Positions 1 to 13,272 of a stretch of DNA of 64,000 nucleotides are shown here, piece after piece. The DNA is from Eudromia elegans (Eukaryota; Chordata; Aves; Tinamiformes; Tinamidae), in assembly GCA_003342815.1 (NCBI GenBank), contig PTEX01000012.1:5007209-5071208 (forward strand). The letters run 5' to 3'. Made by a program: the position numbers and the translations under genes. The stretch's first letter is position 1. The number at the start of each line of letters is the position of its first letter. The notes under the pieces were generated by a model. That model did no database searches, had not been told where the DNA came from, and saw nothing but the letters and a program-made list of their open reading frames with translations.

Positions 1-407
1 TAATAAATCATACTTTCTTACCTCTTATGGACTAAGTACATTTAGGCCATAAAGTACATGTGATGTAAAGGTATTAGGAGAATTAGATTTAGTTGCATTA
101 CTCTTTGCAATTTGTAAGAACGTGAGCAGAACCCTCAAGTGTGCCGAACATCTGTGTTGATGTTACGAACATCAGGGAGCACTCAATGCTGGATATTATT
201 TTAGCAATCATTTAAGAATCATCTAGAGCCAAAAGAGTGCTGAAAATGTGGCATTTATGGAATCTGTGGGCCCATGGAGATAGACATTGGACTAAGTAAT
301 CCATTGTGCTGTGCCAGCTTTAACCTAGAAAGATGCTGCTGGCTTTAGGAGAACTACTGTTGAGCAAACCAGCTCTCATAAAGGGGGACATTTGGGCCCA
401 GTGCTTC

Positions 408-775
408 ACAGAATCCCAGAATGGTTGAGGTTGGAAGGGACCTCTAGAGATCATCTAGTCCAACCCCCTGCTCCAGCAGGGACCCCTTAGAGCACGGGGC
501 ACAGGGTGGCATCCAGGTGGGTCTGGAAGATCTCCAGAGCAGGAGACTCCACAGCCTCTCTGGGCAGCCTGTGCCAGGGCTCTGTCACCCTCACACGAAA
601 GCTCTTCCTCATGTGGAGGTGGAACTACCTGGGTTTCAGCTTGCACCCATTGCCCCTTGTCCGGTCACTGGACACCAACAGGAAGAGTTTGGCACCATCC
701 TCTTTGCATTCTCCCCTCACGCATTTATACATATTGATCAGATCTCCTTTCAATCTTTCGCTAATACTTAGCAAA
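408..775 (-). mobile_element. CR1 LINE fragment, 5'-truncated, minus strand
   Basis: The plus strand reads as the reverse complement of an avian CR1 3' end: it begins with AGAATCCCAGAATGG, then GGTTGGAAGGGACCTCTAGA, then the CTCCAGAG...CACCTCTCTGGGCAGCCTGT block. The element therefore points left and its 3' end is near 408. It fades out near 775. Reading frames through it (506-958 plus, 455-646 minus) come from the repeat, not from a host gene. Confidence 0.9.
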
Positions 776-3131
776 ATAAAATCATTGATAGACTTTTTGC
801 TTATTTTGTTGATAGTGCAGAAGTTGAATGTCCACCTGCCCGGTTTATCAAGTCTGGCCCTGTTAAACAAGCTTAGTGATAAAACTGAGGCTAAAAACAT
901 ATGTCAGTACAGAATTGCCAATATTTTCCCCTTACATCTTTATCTTGTAGTTTTCTAGCCCTGTGCTTAGGGAGAGGCAAAACAGGAATACAAACTAGTG
1001 AAACCAGCTGGGGAAAAAAATAAAGCACAACAAAAGAAAAAGTAAAAGAAAACAAAAAACCCAGAAGGAACAAAGTTAAAAAGCAAATGAAAAATCTGGG
1101 TGTTTCCCACACCCCAAGTGAGTTGTCAAAAAGTCACAGATGTGTGCAATATATGAGTCAGCGGAGAGCAGCAAGTGAAGTAGAGCAGTCCTTCCCAGTC
1201 TGGGAGAACAGCTTTAGGTGTAGCAGGCTGTGCAAGTTTATAAATTTGGCCAAAGAATATACACGTTTTAAGTAGCATATTTGTAAGAATGAATGTATGT
1301 GAGAGTGTGCATGACCAAGGCTTGTACTGGTCTCCATTACACGAGGGAGGGTCAGAGTTTAGGCCATCTCTGTGCTGGAATATTTCCTAGTTTCTTCCAG
1401 AGCACACAGTATAACTGTGTCTACGTGGACAGTTTGCTTTTCCACCGGGCTCTAAAATGCACTCCAAAGATGCTTTCTTCTCACGTAAAGGCCTCTCGGT
1501 CGCTTGAAACTCTGTCCCTTTTGCAGCCTGCAGTTAAGAGCAGACACTGACATTTATCTTGCTATTAAGCAAACAGCCGGCACCCAAAGGCTGCTGGCCT
1601 GTCTCCTTCCATGCCCAGGGCATGACAAAGTCAGACAGGCAAATCTGCCCTTTCATTTTTCATAGGCTTTAGGTTAAACTGCTTGTAATGAGCACTGTCT
1701 CCTTTCTATGTGGAATAGGTATATAAATATGTGAGTCTCTTATGCTACCTATAAGGTCTAAATTGCATTTTCCTTTGATTTTGGTTGCAGAATGCTGCAG
1801 AACTTGAGTAAGAAAAAATTATTTCTGAATTTTGTATTCATTAAATCTAATAAGCTCACCTATTTTTATTAATGAAGCTGATCCAAAGATATAAAAGAGG
1901 CAAGCAAGATTTTCTGAAATCAGATTAATACCCTTGGGAAATTTAAAAAAAAGCCTTGCTGGTAAAGTACATCTGAAATATAGTTGCTATGACAGAGAGT
2001 ATCTCATGCCATAATATTAATCTCAAAAGACTACTATTTAATACTGGTATGGAAAAAAAGCAACCAATATTGAACAGTTTTATGGAGTTTCTCTCCTCTG
2101 GGAGGTGACTAAATGTGTGGCTTTGCACGGTTGTGTATTTCTGTGAGTGCCCCTAATGAGCTCTACCATTAGTAGAACATCTCCAGAGCAAAACCTTTCT
2201 GGGGCCCTGTCTGGGACTTGGTGTTGTGAATCAGGGTGTCAAAACACACACAGAGCTGTAGAAGATGGAAGTGAGTGAAGTGCTAACAGGAGTTGCCCTT
2301 TTCCTTCTGCCGCCAAGACAACCAAGGATAAAGTATGAACCAATATGTTGAAAAACCATATAATTGTCAGGTGTTGCAGTTAAAAGGTGTTTCGTTCTTC
2401 AGGACGAGAAAGCCAGATCAAATCAGGCAACTCAGTCACAGCTAACTCATTTATATATCTATGTGATCTTGTAAACTATAGAGTCATAGACTTCACAAGC
2501 AAGCGTATTAGTCAAACAGATATTTTTCCGAGCATCGTACAAATACATAAAAAAACTATGCTCCGTTAGTCATCATTGCTTGGCTTCTGAGAATCCTGCA
2601 ATTGAATTTGTCTTTGGAAGTGAAGAAAGTGTTGTCTGCCAGACAAAAGGGATGAAAGCTCATCTTAGTTATGACAAAAGTAATGGTAATAAGTAGACGT
2701 ATTCTATATGGTGAGTCACTGCTGAGTACAATCCCACAAATGAGCTGTTCCTGTAAGTCTGCTAACTGCTGGGTATTAAGCACTACTGTTTATCTACAGG
2801 CAAGTCTCACAGTCTGGTTTAGTGATTTATTTGTCAGTAAAATTCCAAGTAGCTTCCAGTGCAAAGCAGATTGCCCACAACTATAGCATGAAATATGTTA
2901 CAGCAGAGTTGCAGTGTGTATCTTTTTTATATGTCATGTCATCTGTTAATAGTAGCAGGCTTGTGATATTCCTCTTTATTTGTGCATCACTGTTTGAACA
3001 GGAAGCCCCTAAAATACAGATGTTTTAGTATCTTGGGGCTGATACTCTTTATAGTGCAAGTATTTCAGATGCATTTTGTGTAATGCTGTGATTCTAAGCG
3101 ATACTAAAAGGATTTGGTTTACCGAACAGCT

Positions 3132-3208
3132 TTTGTAGGTCTAATTGTAGGTCTAATGTAGGTCTAATTGTAAGTGTAATATAGGTCTAACATTTTGTAG
3201 GTCTGATT
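3132..3208. repeat. Short tandem repeat, unit about 12-16 bp (GTAGGTCTAATT)
   Basis: The motif TAGGTCTAA, or a close variant, occurs five times within about 75 bp, with spacers of varying length (TTG, TG, TTGTAAGTGTAA, CATTTTG). It is a small, degenerate minisatellite within an intron; I see no coding or splice role. Confidence 0.75.
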
Positions 3209-6200
3209 GCACTGGCTTAAATAATAAGCGTCATTTCAATGTTATCTACCCAGTAAACCCCAAAAATCTGAATTCACATAGTATCATAGTCCTAGCTGTG
3301 TTTGTCTGCACCTATGATGTTGGTGCCACAATTCTGATTGCACAAATTATTCTTGAATCTCTCTCTTCAGGTCTGCTTTCTGTTACTCAGGGAAAAGGAG
3401 TCTCCTGTAGGGTATGATTCGTTTTCAGCATGGTTAATCAAATAAGCAAGTGCACAAATATCTACGTGGCAGTGAAGGCTTGCTGGTTTTAGGTTTTAGA
3501 AGTTTTAATTCAAAACACAGTAATTCAAAACACTGCAATATTCTTCTACACTTTGAACCTTTAACATAAAATATGAGATTTGGAGCAATTTATTATTTTG
3601 TTTTCAGTTGACAGTGATGGAGATCTGCTCAGCCACAGTCTGATCCTGGAAACATTTACAAAAAAATTGGCGACTTTGAGTCACTTTCTATGTCTTGATA
3701 TTTAACATTTGGAACCACTCAGCGTATCTTTTACTCTGTGCTGGAATGAGCTATGTTTTCTGCTACAACACTGTGTGATTTTGATAGTGTCGTTCGTGTT
3801 AATGAGGACCATCGGCTTTGTTATGAAGTAGTGTTTTTTGAGAGGAAAATGCACTTCAGAATTGCCAGAGTAAGGGAGTTGTTAGGATTTATCTTAGGTT
3901 TATAGGCAGCATTAGAGTGCAAAACCTCCCTAGTACATCAGCAGGTAGAGTTCTGCATATGCAGTGTAGGCACTAGGAAAAGTTTATCCAGGTCTTTAAT
4001 AACCCCATCACTAACGACTTAAATAAACATGGAGTTCAGAGATTCATGGCACTCTTGACTGAGACAGTGCTGAGGAGTGGAAGCTGCTTGCCATCTCTCA
4101 GAACTTTTGTAATTGCAAAATTACTCTCATCTGTTTGTAAGTTGAATAAGAAGCCTTTGGGGCTGTTAGTGTTTGAGTTCAAGGAATAACTGTGGTTTGC
4201 CAAGGCAAGAAGTAGATAATTAAAGCAATGTTTATACACACATTGAGAGTTTCAAAATGGGACAACTTTAAAGTTTTCTTTTTCAAGACTGAAAAGGAAA
4301 GAAAGTGAAAATAACCCCCAAAATATATTAGTTCAAGTCCCAATATTCTAACAGCTCTGGAGAGCTATATAGTAATTACAGTTATTACCAAAGATCTTAC
4401 TGTAAGAGTTATATTCTGATATTTTCTATGTATTATGCAGCCACAAGTTGCCATACCAACTTGCTCAACTCACAGGTCAAAACAGGACGTTCTGAGAAGG
4501 TGAATACTGCTCTTGCAGCTTGTTGTGCTGGAGATGCCTTCTGCTTTTGCTTTGTGCACCTTGGCCAACAGGAATGGTTTGGGGATTAGAGCTTCCATGC
4601 TTTCCATGAGTTAGGAAGCAAACCAGAATTTGCTTTACTTACATTGAGTCTTGCCTGTCAGTAGTAATGACTGGCTTCATGAAATGGAACTTGAAAGACA
4701 TGCTGTAAAATAGACACAAAAACTAACCAGGTGTCATTTCTATAGGATTTCTCTCACCCCAGGTATATATTGAGTTTTCCGTCTTAGGCTCACTATTCAA
4801 TAATATTCAATCTTACATGTATAAAGAGGTAGGCATTTAAATATTTGGGATGAGGTTGGTAGGAAGCAAGATACTAGGTTATAGAGCTTATATCCAAACA
4901 AATCCCCATGCCAGCTAAGTTGCTCAGGTTTTTTTACCAGTTTCTGATGCCTAGGATCATCTCTAGAAGGCCTTTGCAGGGGGTAGACGTGCCCCCTCCA
5001 CGCTTGGGTAGACCAGCTCTCCACACACATTATAGCAGAGCTGCTGGAGACCCTGTGGCCGTACCCAGCGGCCGCGTCTCCCACTCCCTCCCGCCCACAT
5101 GCGAGGCCGCGGTTGAGGCGTCCCATCGATCTCAGAGGGCTACCGTGTAAGGTGGTGACGGCTGCCAAAGTGGGCTGTGGAAGCTGTGAGGTGAAGCCCC
5201 GATTAGAAGGAGCTTTATTAGCTGCAGAGTTACATTTACTTGTTTTTTAATTGATCTTGGAGAGAGATTACTTGTCATTCCTCGTAAACATGGGTGTGCT
5301 CTTGAGAACAGTTCAGTATTAGTGTGTGGGAAGACCTTTTCTCAGCTATCTTTCCTAATGCGAAGGAGTGTTAATTTTGCTTAAAGAGCAGCTATTTAAA
5401 ATTTTGCAGATGCTCACAAATTTAGAAATATTATTACTTGCTGGTCAGAAGAGCCTGTGTTGGCTTGTGAGGCAAAGATAATCTTTCCACTGCTTTTAGC
5501 TAGTATTATTTACTGCGAATAAGGGCAGAATTGCAACCTTAGAGATATGACACTAGTAAATGAAAGGGCATCTTCTCCTCCTCCTTTTTTATATAAAAAA
5601 ATACTTTCCTCACTTGAAAAGTGGTATGCTAGTTTAGGAAAGATATTCTCAAGGATCAAGTGGCTTTTAAGCAAGGAATGAATGTTACTCCAATATGTTT
5701 TAAGGACTGAAAAGTATAGAAACAGTGTTGTAAAATGTGCGAACATTCAAATAAAATTAACTGCATGCACTTAATCTGCTGCAGGTTTGTTTTTAGGACT
5801 GAATAGTCCCTTTTTTAAAAAAAAAAATCTTCAATGGAAGGCGGTATTTTAAATATTACAGTAAACATTCTATTTTATTTGTGTTGTCCTAGTTGCCTTA
5901 CATAAACCTACAACTGGAAAAATCAAGTTTGAATTAAAGTTTGTTGAAGGCCCCTGACACGGGACACATCACTATTCTGTTTTGGTAGGAATGTGTTAGG
6001 ACATAGAAAGTTGTCACTAGAGGGACTTTATGTTTATAGTTGAGTATTTGCTTCCTAGACCCTCAGGGGTGAGTGAACCGGTCAGGGATGGGGGCTCAGA
6101 AAGAAACGTTAGAATATTCCGCTAGGTGGTCAGGTGTGAAATTAATTAAAGGTTTTAGATTAATTCTGTGATTACTCATTTTAGAGGGAGAAGTTTTACC

Positions 6201-6848
6201 CTGTTACAGATCTAGTTTTAGTCTGCAGTTTTTCCTTCCATCAGAAGCTGATGGTGGTAACCGTAAAGTTCACATAAGCCGATGGCAGAAGTCAGCACTG
6301 TGACCTTAACTAAGGAAGCGCTTTTGAGGGAAGCATATCAGGAAGTTAAAGATATAAGATGGAAAAGAAAAACAGGGAACAAGCCATTGTGGTGGCATCA
6401 TTTTCACAGCATCCTACCGCATCCAAAGGAATTCCCTTCGCCGGCACCTTTTCTGGAAGTGTTTGCTTGCGTTCTGCTGCGAGATGCGGCTCCCACGTCC
6501 CCAGCCATACCCTGGGTGGCTAATCCTCTATGGATGCCTTCGTTGCTGCTTACTGGTAGCCTACAAAATCCAGCTTTATGTTAAGTAGGCGGGTAGCTGA
6601 TTTGCCAGCGTGCCAGCCTGGATCGGGCCTTTATGAATTGTTTTTAAGCACCAAAGCGGACAATGGAAGCTTTATAGCAACTCCCCAATTAGCAGTAATC
6701 ATTCTTGTTAAACTTGGGTAAAGAGCTGTAGTATGTGATGAATGTAAAGTATTCATTCCTGTGATTTTTTTTTTTTTCCCTGGATTTCCACTTTGGTACA
6801 TTTTGTGAAATAGTCTTATAGTGCCTGTTATTTCTGTTCGTATTGCAG

Positions 6849-6921
6849 ATTGAGAATGTTGATGTCTGCCTGAGCTTTCTGGCAGCCAGAGGCGTCAATG
6901 TGCAAGGTCTTTCTGCAGAAG
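6849..6921 (+). CDS. NAV3: NAV3 exon: CH-domain C-terminal part (IENVDV...GLSAE)
   Basis: This 73-nt internal exon encodes IENVDVCLSFLAARGVNVQG followed by LSAE, plus the first base of the next Glu codon (enters in phase 0, leaves in phase 1). The acceptor is a pyrimidine-rich stretch ending TATTGCAG; the donor is G|GTAAGA. The peptide is the penultimate helix region of the type-3-like calponin-homology domain of NAV2/NAV3, which NAV1 lacks. CH domains of this kind are linked to actin or cytoskeletal binding, though the exact partner for NAV3 is not visible from sequence. It matches human NAV3 residue for residue as far as I remember it, where NAV2 reads IENIDACLNFLAAKGINIQG, so the paralogue assignment is firm. 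Confidence 0.97.
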
Positions 6922-9909
6922 GTAAGAGAAACGTTAGCAGGGAAAAAAGTGGTTATCAGGAAAAGCTGGGGCCGTTTTGAAATACATTCCTTTATTCATA
7001 ACTTTCACTTTGGAAAATAATATTTAAGGGTTATAAATTTGACTGAGCAGCATTAAATGCAGATACTGCTAACTGCAGTAATTCAACTTGGTGTGAAACA
7101 CAAAGAATAACTTGTAAAAGCTTTAAAAATCTGAAAAAAAACCTAAGTGATTTATTTCATAGAATTTTGAATTAGTTAATTAGGCTTCCTGTAAATTTTG
7201 AAAGCTGCTAACAAAATAAATTTGTTTTGCTTGGTAAGTATTCTCTACTTTGAAGCATTCATATGATATTTATAGCTTTTCTTGAGAAGATCCCAAATGC
7301 CATTTCCAGGGCTCTAACAGAAGCGAATAAGAGTGTAAGATGAAAGTAGTAGGCAGAAGGTATATTTTACCAGTGAAATTCTCACTTCACTGATAAAAAT
7401 AGCAATTTTTGTAGTGAACTCTGAATTTTGTAGTGTCTGCACCTTCCAGTCAAAGAATATTAACTATATTTCTGGTCTCTTTACCACTTCAACATTTGGC
7501 TGTAGCACACAGAAATTCATGAGGTGCATTCTGATAGAGTGATGCTGATGAAAGTTTATTCTAAAATGAAGTTTCTTAGAAGAGAAGTAATTTGTTGGTA
7601 TTACTAAATTCCTTGTTTCTTTAATTAAAAAAAGACTGCCTAAATAAAGCCATTCTGGAAAGACACAGCCAAGAATGCACCGTGCTTTGTGATTTTATGC
7701 ACTGCAAATATGTTTGAAGTAAATTAAAGCCCTTCTAAAACACACAACTTATGTATTACACAGATAATTTTTTTTTCTTTATTTCTGCTGTTTTGTGTTT
7801 TTTTTTTCTTATAAGACATGAGTGCTTCTATCTTAAAGGCTGTCAGTCCAGTGTGCAAAGTTATAGTATGAAATTAATTTTCATTTCTTAGATGTTTGTA
7901 GTTCTTCTCAGTCATAATAATTCTTCAGCCTCAAAAACTTCACAAAAACACAGTAGTGGCAGGCTTTAAATTCCAAAAATAAAAGATTAAAGCTAGTTTT
8001 GCTATTATTTTGCACTTTGTCATGAATCTGCTCTAAATGTGTCAAAATCTTTTTGAGTGATCTTAGGGCATATTGACACAAGCTCCTGTAAATACACCGT
8101 TTTGGGTATGCACAACCCTGAACATTACAATTTTTCCTGAGAAGAATTTTCAAACTTGAGCAAGGAGCTCCAGAGTAAAAATAATTTCCAAATTTTTACT
8201 GCAAAATCTGTACAGGAGATCTCATTTGCTGAACAGAGAAGCAATCCTACCTCTCTCTCCTCCAAAAAAGTTTAGTACAAATTATACATCTTTTCTCCAT
8301 GCAAGAGAAATCTTCCAACCTTAAATGGTTTAAAAGCATGAAAGAAAATGATTAGAAGTAATTCCAAAAGTTCTCATAGTCTCTTTTTAAAAATACACAA
8401 AAGTATAGTTGAAGACAAAAATTAGAGAAGTTTTAAGTTTAAAATCTGAATAATGATGTGACTTTTTAATAAAAAAGTTTCTTGTTGAATATTAAATGTT
8501 AAAGTGATAAGAATAAACTGGTAGCAGGTACAAAAAAGTTTTAAAACTACAGCAGCCTAAAGGGTATTTGTGTGTGGGAATTTTAAATAGGTGGTTTCGT
8601 CATTCCTTGATGATGACATTCCTTGAGGCTGATGTGACTGCAAAACATTTTTTACAAAGCTTTCTATTTCTGAGAAAGGTTTTCTGCACATCGGTGGTGG
8701 TTTCGTGGGGAGTCCAAGGCCCTGCAGCAGGATGGGCTTCCTGAGCACATTTCCATTTTGCAGAACGCCCCAGCATCCTGGGCTGTGTTTGCTTTTTTAT
8801 AACAGAGCAAGTGTATAAAGGCTGTTTGCTGCCCTGTCCATTTATGTGCTAGTAATTCTTCTGCTTCTTTTTAAAGAAAATAAATATGTTTTAAGCACCT
8901 GAATGTGCTCATTTATAAATTCTGTTTTAAGCATTGCATAAAAAATGGCCATTGGCACCTCCAGCTTGGGAAAGACTGCAGGGCTGCATGCTAGTTCAGG
9001 CATCATTGCAAAGCTTTACACCTAGTGAAAACCTTTCACAAGTTCAAGCTTAAGAAAATTGATAATGAATCAAAATGATAATTTTATTAAAGCTTCTTCC
9101 CCTAGCCCCGAGGCTTCTTTTGGACAGATATCCTTTATATGGAGAGAAAGACATTAGTCTTTTAAAAAGCCTGATCCCAGGCTGGGAAAAACAAACAAAC
9201 AAAACAATCAAACCAGCAAATCAAACCAAACCAAACCAAAACCAGACCAAGAGGGAACGGAATGAGAGACATAAGGAAGCGACTGTGGATCACCACAGTT
9301 TCGTTCCGTTATTTTTAGCCCTGTGTGAAAGCTGTAGTTTTGAGGCCTTCATTAACCCATTCTACCAGCATGAGAGAGAGAGATAAATCATCATGTAACT
9401 GGAAAATTAAGGATATAATCAAAGGCCTTGGGTCTTGTCTTCTTTTTTCTCGGCATTTTCCATTTGCTAATCTTTCCGAGTAAGATGCTCTTGTCTCCAA
9501 ACCATTACCTTCCCTTCTGCTAGATTTTTATGGAAATCACTATTTACTGCTAGACTTCGACCCTACATCAAGGATATAAAGCAGATGGTAAAAGGGATGA
9601 ATTTCAATGCTACCACTTGCTCTCACCCGTCAGCTTCTTGAGAGTCTTTGAACTGTATCTGGACAGGAGCATTCATTACAGATAATGTATATTATTTAGG
9701 GTTTGATATTCTCATCTTTATGTCAATGCATATTTGACTCATCATGATGAAGTTATGTAATAGATGTTTACTGAAAAAAAAAAAGGGGCAGATAAATAAC
9801 CGAAGGTTATAATAGTAATAAAATGTGCACATATCTGTTTTACTGATACAAACTGAAAGCCTAAACCACAGTGATTTCACTTCTTTTTCTCTCTCTTATT
9901 TTTTTGTAG
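6922..9909 (+). other. NAV3: NAV3 intron
   Basis: A 2,988-bp AT-rich intron runs from GTAAGA to TTTTTTGTAG. It contains an A/C-rich AAACC/AAAC simple repeat at 9186-9250. No conserved exon or transposon was recognised. Minus-strand frames such as 7908-8153 and 8557-8748 show no family resemblance. Confidence 0.85.
9186..9250. repeat. A/C-rich simple repeat (AAAC/AAACC)n
   Basis: Interrupted runs of AAAC, AAACC and AATCAAACC extend over about 65 bp, with four consecutive CAAAC units at the right side. It is typical intronic low-complexity sequence. Confidence 0.8.
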
Positions 9910-10087
9910 AAATAAGGAATGGAAATTTGAAAGCCATTTTAGGCCTGTTTTTCAGTTTGTCTCGCTACAAACAGCAGCAGCATCATCAGCAACAATATTA
10001 TCAATCTTTGGTGGAGCTACAACAGCAAGTTCCTTCACCTCCAGCTGAAATCAGCCAATCCAAAACACACCAAGATATGCAGTCCAG
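9910..10087 (+). CDS. NAV3: NAV3 exon: end of CH domain and Gln/His-rich tract
   Basis: This 178-nt exon (phase 1 to phase 2) completes the Glu codon and reads EIRNGNLKAILGLFFSLSRY, the last helix of the CH domain. It continues into a Gln/His/Tyr-rich tract (KQQQHHQQQYYQSLVELQQQ) and a short linker ending DMQSS. The acceptor is a strong T-rich tract ending TTTTTTTGTAG; the donor is AG|GTAGGT. The CH helix is shared with NAV2, but the HHQQQYYQSLVELQQ stretch is specific to NAV3. The Q-rich tract uses mixed CAG/CAA codons, so it is not a pure triplet repeat likely to expand. Confidence 0.97.
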
Positions 10088-12773
10088 GTAGGTTAAAAAG
10101 TTAATTTTCTCAAGTGCAAAATCTTTTTACTTGGGTGTCCAAGAAAGATAACTTCAGGTGGAAAGATTCTGTCTCCTATAAAAGACAGAGAAGACTTTTT
10201 AAGACTTTGTTTGCAATATATGGAGTAAAATGGTATCTATATTAAGTGTGTGCTTGTTTTTAAATTTGCAGTTCTTTGGTGTAAAACTGAAGTGTGCAAG
10301 AAATAAATTTAGTTCAAGTATTAATTAATTTTAAGATGTTCTAGACTTTTTTATTTGCATTCTCCGAATGATCTAGGCAGATACTGAGATACTGAGAAAA
10401 CCTGAGTTACTGACTAGAATTGCAACTCTTTGGAATAAGCTCGTCTGAGGGACAAAACAGTCCTTTGCATAATCAAAACCAATTAGATGATACCCACAAA
10501 TGAGTGCACAGATTATTTTGATGTTTTCCTCACATACCCAATTCCATATACAAATGAATGATTTCAGATGATCAGCAAATAGATGGGGAAAAAGACCAAT
10601 CAGTAGTATTATGGGTTGTAAACTTTTCTTCACAACACATTCTGGCTTTAGGTGCTTGGCTCTATTTGGTTTTTATATTTAGGAGGGAACAAATGGCCTT
10701 AATCTAGTTTCTTTTAAGTGATCAGTTTAGATTTAGAAAAAAACAAAACTCAGCAGAATTCTTAACTGCTGAATTACATTGCTTTCAGAGTGAAGCTGAA
10801 CAAATATTTTTCAAAGGTTGCTTATTGGCCATGACAAAAGAGTCAGTTTTAAACATAAATATCTCAGTGGAAAGAGTGTTAGCAACATATACTTTATTGG
10901 GGAAGGAAAACAAAGACCATCCATGTGCAAGACAACGGAAAATGAACTTTTTAATGAAGAGCTTTATGCATTGTCCTATTTGGTTTAATGCCTGTTTGAT
11001 ATATTATTTGCTTATTTAAGAGATATTTGCATACTTCATGAATAATAGAGTCGCTAAGATGTGATAATGAAATAGGATGGAATACAAGTATCGGAGTACA
11101 ATAACAGTGTTCTGATTCTTGAGTCTACTCATATTAAAACTACACTGTCATGTTTATGATAAATTTATTCCTTCTGCATAGAAAACTCATTCAGACTGTA
11201 TCCTTGTAGAAATCTTTGGCTTGAAACTAGGAACGTTGTAAAAATAAATTTATAGGAAAATGTTGCTGGTAGCAATTACCTGATTTGATAATTAAGATAT
11301 ACTTCCTTTTGCTTTGGGCATTACAATGTGAAATGCATTTTCTTCCTGTGCTACTGAATGTTAATGTCTTTGCATACTCTTCTGTATGGCTTACTATGAG
11401 CGTGTAATCTGGGAAATAATGAGGTGATTCTAGAGGAATTTGGGAACTTCCAACATTTTCTGAAGCGGAATTTTGCATTCTGTTGGATACTTAATACTGT
11501 GTGTAAGGATATAACATCTTGCTCTTGAGAAAAATAGATTCTTTTTCAGTATTATTTCCATCAAAATGACAGCATTTTTAATGCAGGTCTACAAGCAGCC
11601 AGTGTGTACTACTTTAATCAATGGAATAAGGGGCTATGCTGCATATAAATACCACTGGATATACATTTTTGCTTATGATTTAGTAAAAGTGCCTAGAATA
11701 GGTACTGTATCCCTGTATACTACCGCTATGGAAAGGAAGTCTGGGCAAAAAAAGCTCGGAGCAAAGCAGTTGTTTATGATTCGGAAGATAGCGAGTGCAT
11801 ACTAGTCCTTTGTTTGCTCAGGAATGGAAGGCAAAGAGGGGATGAATTTATTTCCTTTCCTTGAAATTCCTTGAAATCTCATAGATCTTCAGTCCCTTTC
11901 TCTCACCTTCTTTTTCTATGTTTAAATATATTTCATTATGAAGGGATGTGACCGTTCTGTGTCCACAACCCCAGCTTTCATGCCTTCATTAAGAGAAAGA
12001 AATACAAAAGCTAAGACTGGTTTAAGAAAAATTCTCCTTCCATTAGCAAGCTTTCAGCCCTCTACTTTATTGTCTGACTATTTCATTGCTTGATTAAATT
12101 TAATGGCTATGCTTCAGCTACACATTTTTTCAGCTCTTAAAGATTTTTATACTGAGCATAATAGTATCTTTCTGATTTCCTATCTCTAAACTGAAGGCAA
12201 GAATTTAGCTGTTTGCTTCGTGCTAATCAAGAAGTTGAATCTCTTGGTCACCGTAAACTTCTGTATTCTCTGAGGAATACAGTTGTCTCTTTCCATATAT
12301 TTTCCATTTATTTTTCAGTAAAGGCTTTTTAAGTAAAGACAAGGTCTTTAGTTCAGAAAGCTTTATATATAAAAAACTTCCATCTTGTGCTGCAGATTCT
12401 TCTAATATTCTGCAGAATAAAGAAATCCAGGACTTAGAAATATTGGTATCAAACAGAACATTAATTAGTTCATTATTTTGAAACATGCCATTACTTTGAA
12501 GTAATACTAAGAAATTGGCATGCAAGAGCATATCCCTTTCTTTTAGAAAATTGCTACACTTGAAAAACATGTCATCCACAAATACATGTGTATATGCAAG
12601 TATTAATTCGTGCAGACTGTCTATAGTGGTCTCAGCAACCTTTCTTTTTTTGTAGTAGTAATTTAATTATACATTTTTCCCCATAAAAAGCTTACATTTC
12701 AGAAAATAATTCAAAATGAGTTCTTGAGCAGCTTCTTAAATTTTAGGCTGATAATGAGAAAATAAAAACTTTT

Positions 12774-12845
12774 GAAAGAGAAAGAGAGAAATAGAGAGAG
12801 AGAAAGAGAGAAGGAGAGAAAGAAAAGGAAAGAAAGAGAAGGAAT
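12774..12845. repeat. GA-rich polypurine tract
   Basis: About 70 bp consist almost only of A and G on the plus strand (GAAAGAGAAAGAGAGAAATA, then GAGAGAGAGAAAGAGAG and variants). It is a polypurine/polypyrimidine simple repeat of the type that can form triplex DNA. Confidence 0.9.
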
Positions 12846-13218
12846 AAATGCATAAAATAAGGTGATGGGATTCATCTTGCCCACTTTTTACTATCTAAAA
12901 AGCAGGTAGCCTATATATTTCCAAGACTGACTTCCAAGTATGGGATATGACTGCTTTTGTGGCAGCTTTCCTCTCAGGATTGACTACTGAAGGAGCCAAC
13001 GTGACGTACAGATGTAATAAGCATTTAAATTTTACAAGGCATATGATGTATGAGGTGAAGTCTGCCTTCATTGATGTAAGTAGAATCAGACTCAAGGTGC
13101 TGAAGTGTTACGTCTGTGTGAAATACAGAATTGTGCTCCTCTCTCAGTGTTTATAGCCTAGAAGGCTGCGTGTATGGCTGCTCCATTGGACACCTGAGAA
13201 GTTTACATGTTTTGGACA

Positions 13219-13272
13219 AAATTTTAAATTAAAATTTAAAATTAAATTTATTTTTAAATTCAAATTTAAATA
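13219..13272. repeat. A/T-only palindromic low-complexity stretch
   Basis: About 50 bp are built of overlapping AATTTTAAATT / AAATTTAAAA units that pair with one another in several registers. This is low-complexity A/T sequence with strong self-complementarity. Confidence 0.75.

Larger units (their letters stand above)
1..6848 (+). other. NAV3: NAV3 intron (3' part), no exon seen
   Basis: This stretch is the end of the intron that precedes the CH-domain exon at 6849; its 5' end is outside the window. It holds a minus-strand CR1 fragment (408-775), a short minisatellite (3132-3208) and a small GC-rich patch with a GCGGCCGC site (about 5030-5130). The remaining sequence is AT-rich and unremarkable. 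I looked for the preceding CH exon (residues before IENV) and did not see it. The intron ends in a pyrimidine-rich tract and TATTGCAG. Confidence 0.8.

Noticed and set aside
6282..6584. 100-codon plus-strand frame shortly before the CH exon
   Set aside because: It does not resemble the CH-domain residues expected before IENV and has no matching splice sites.
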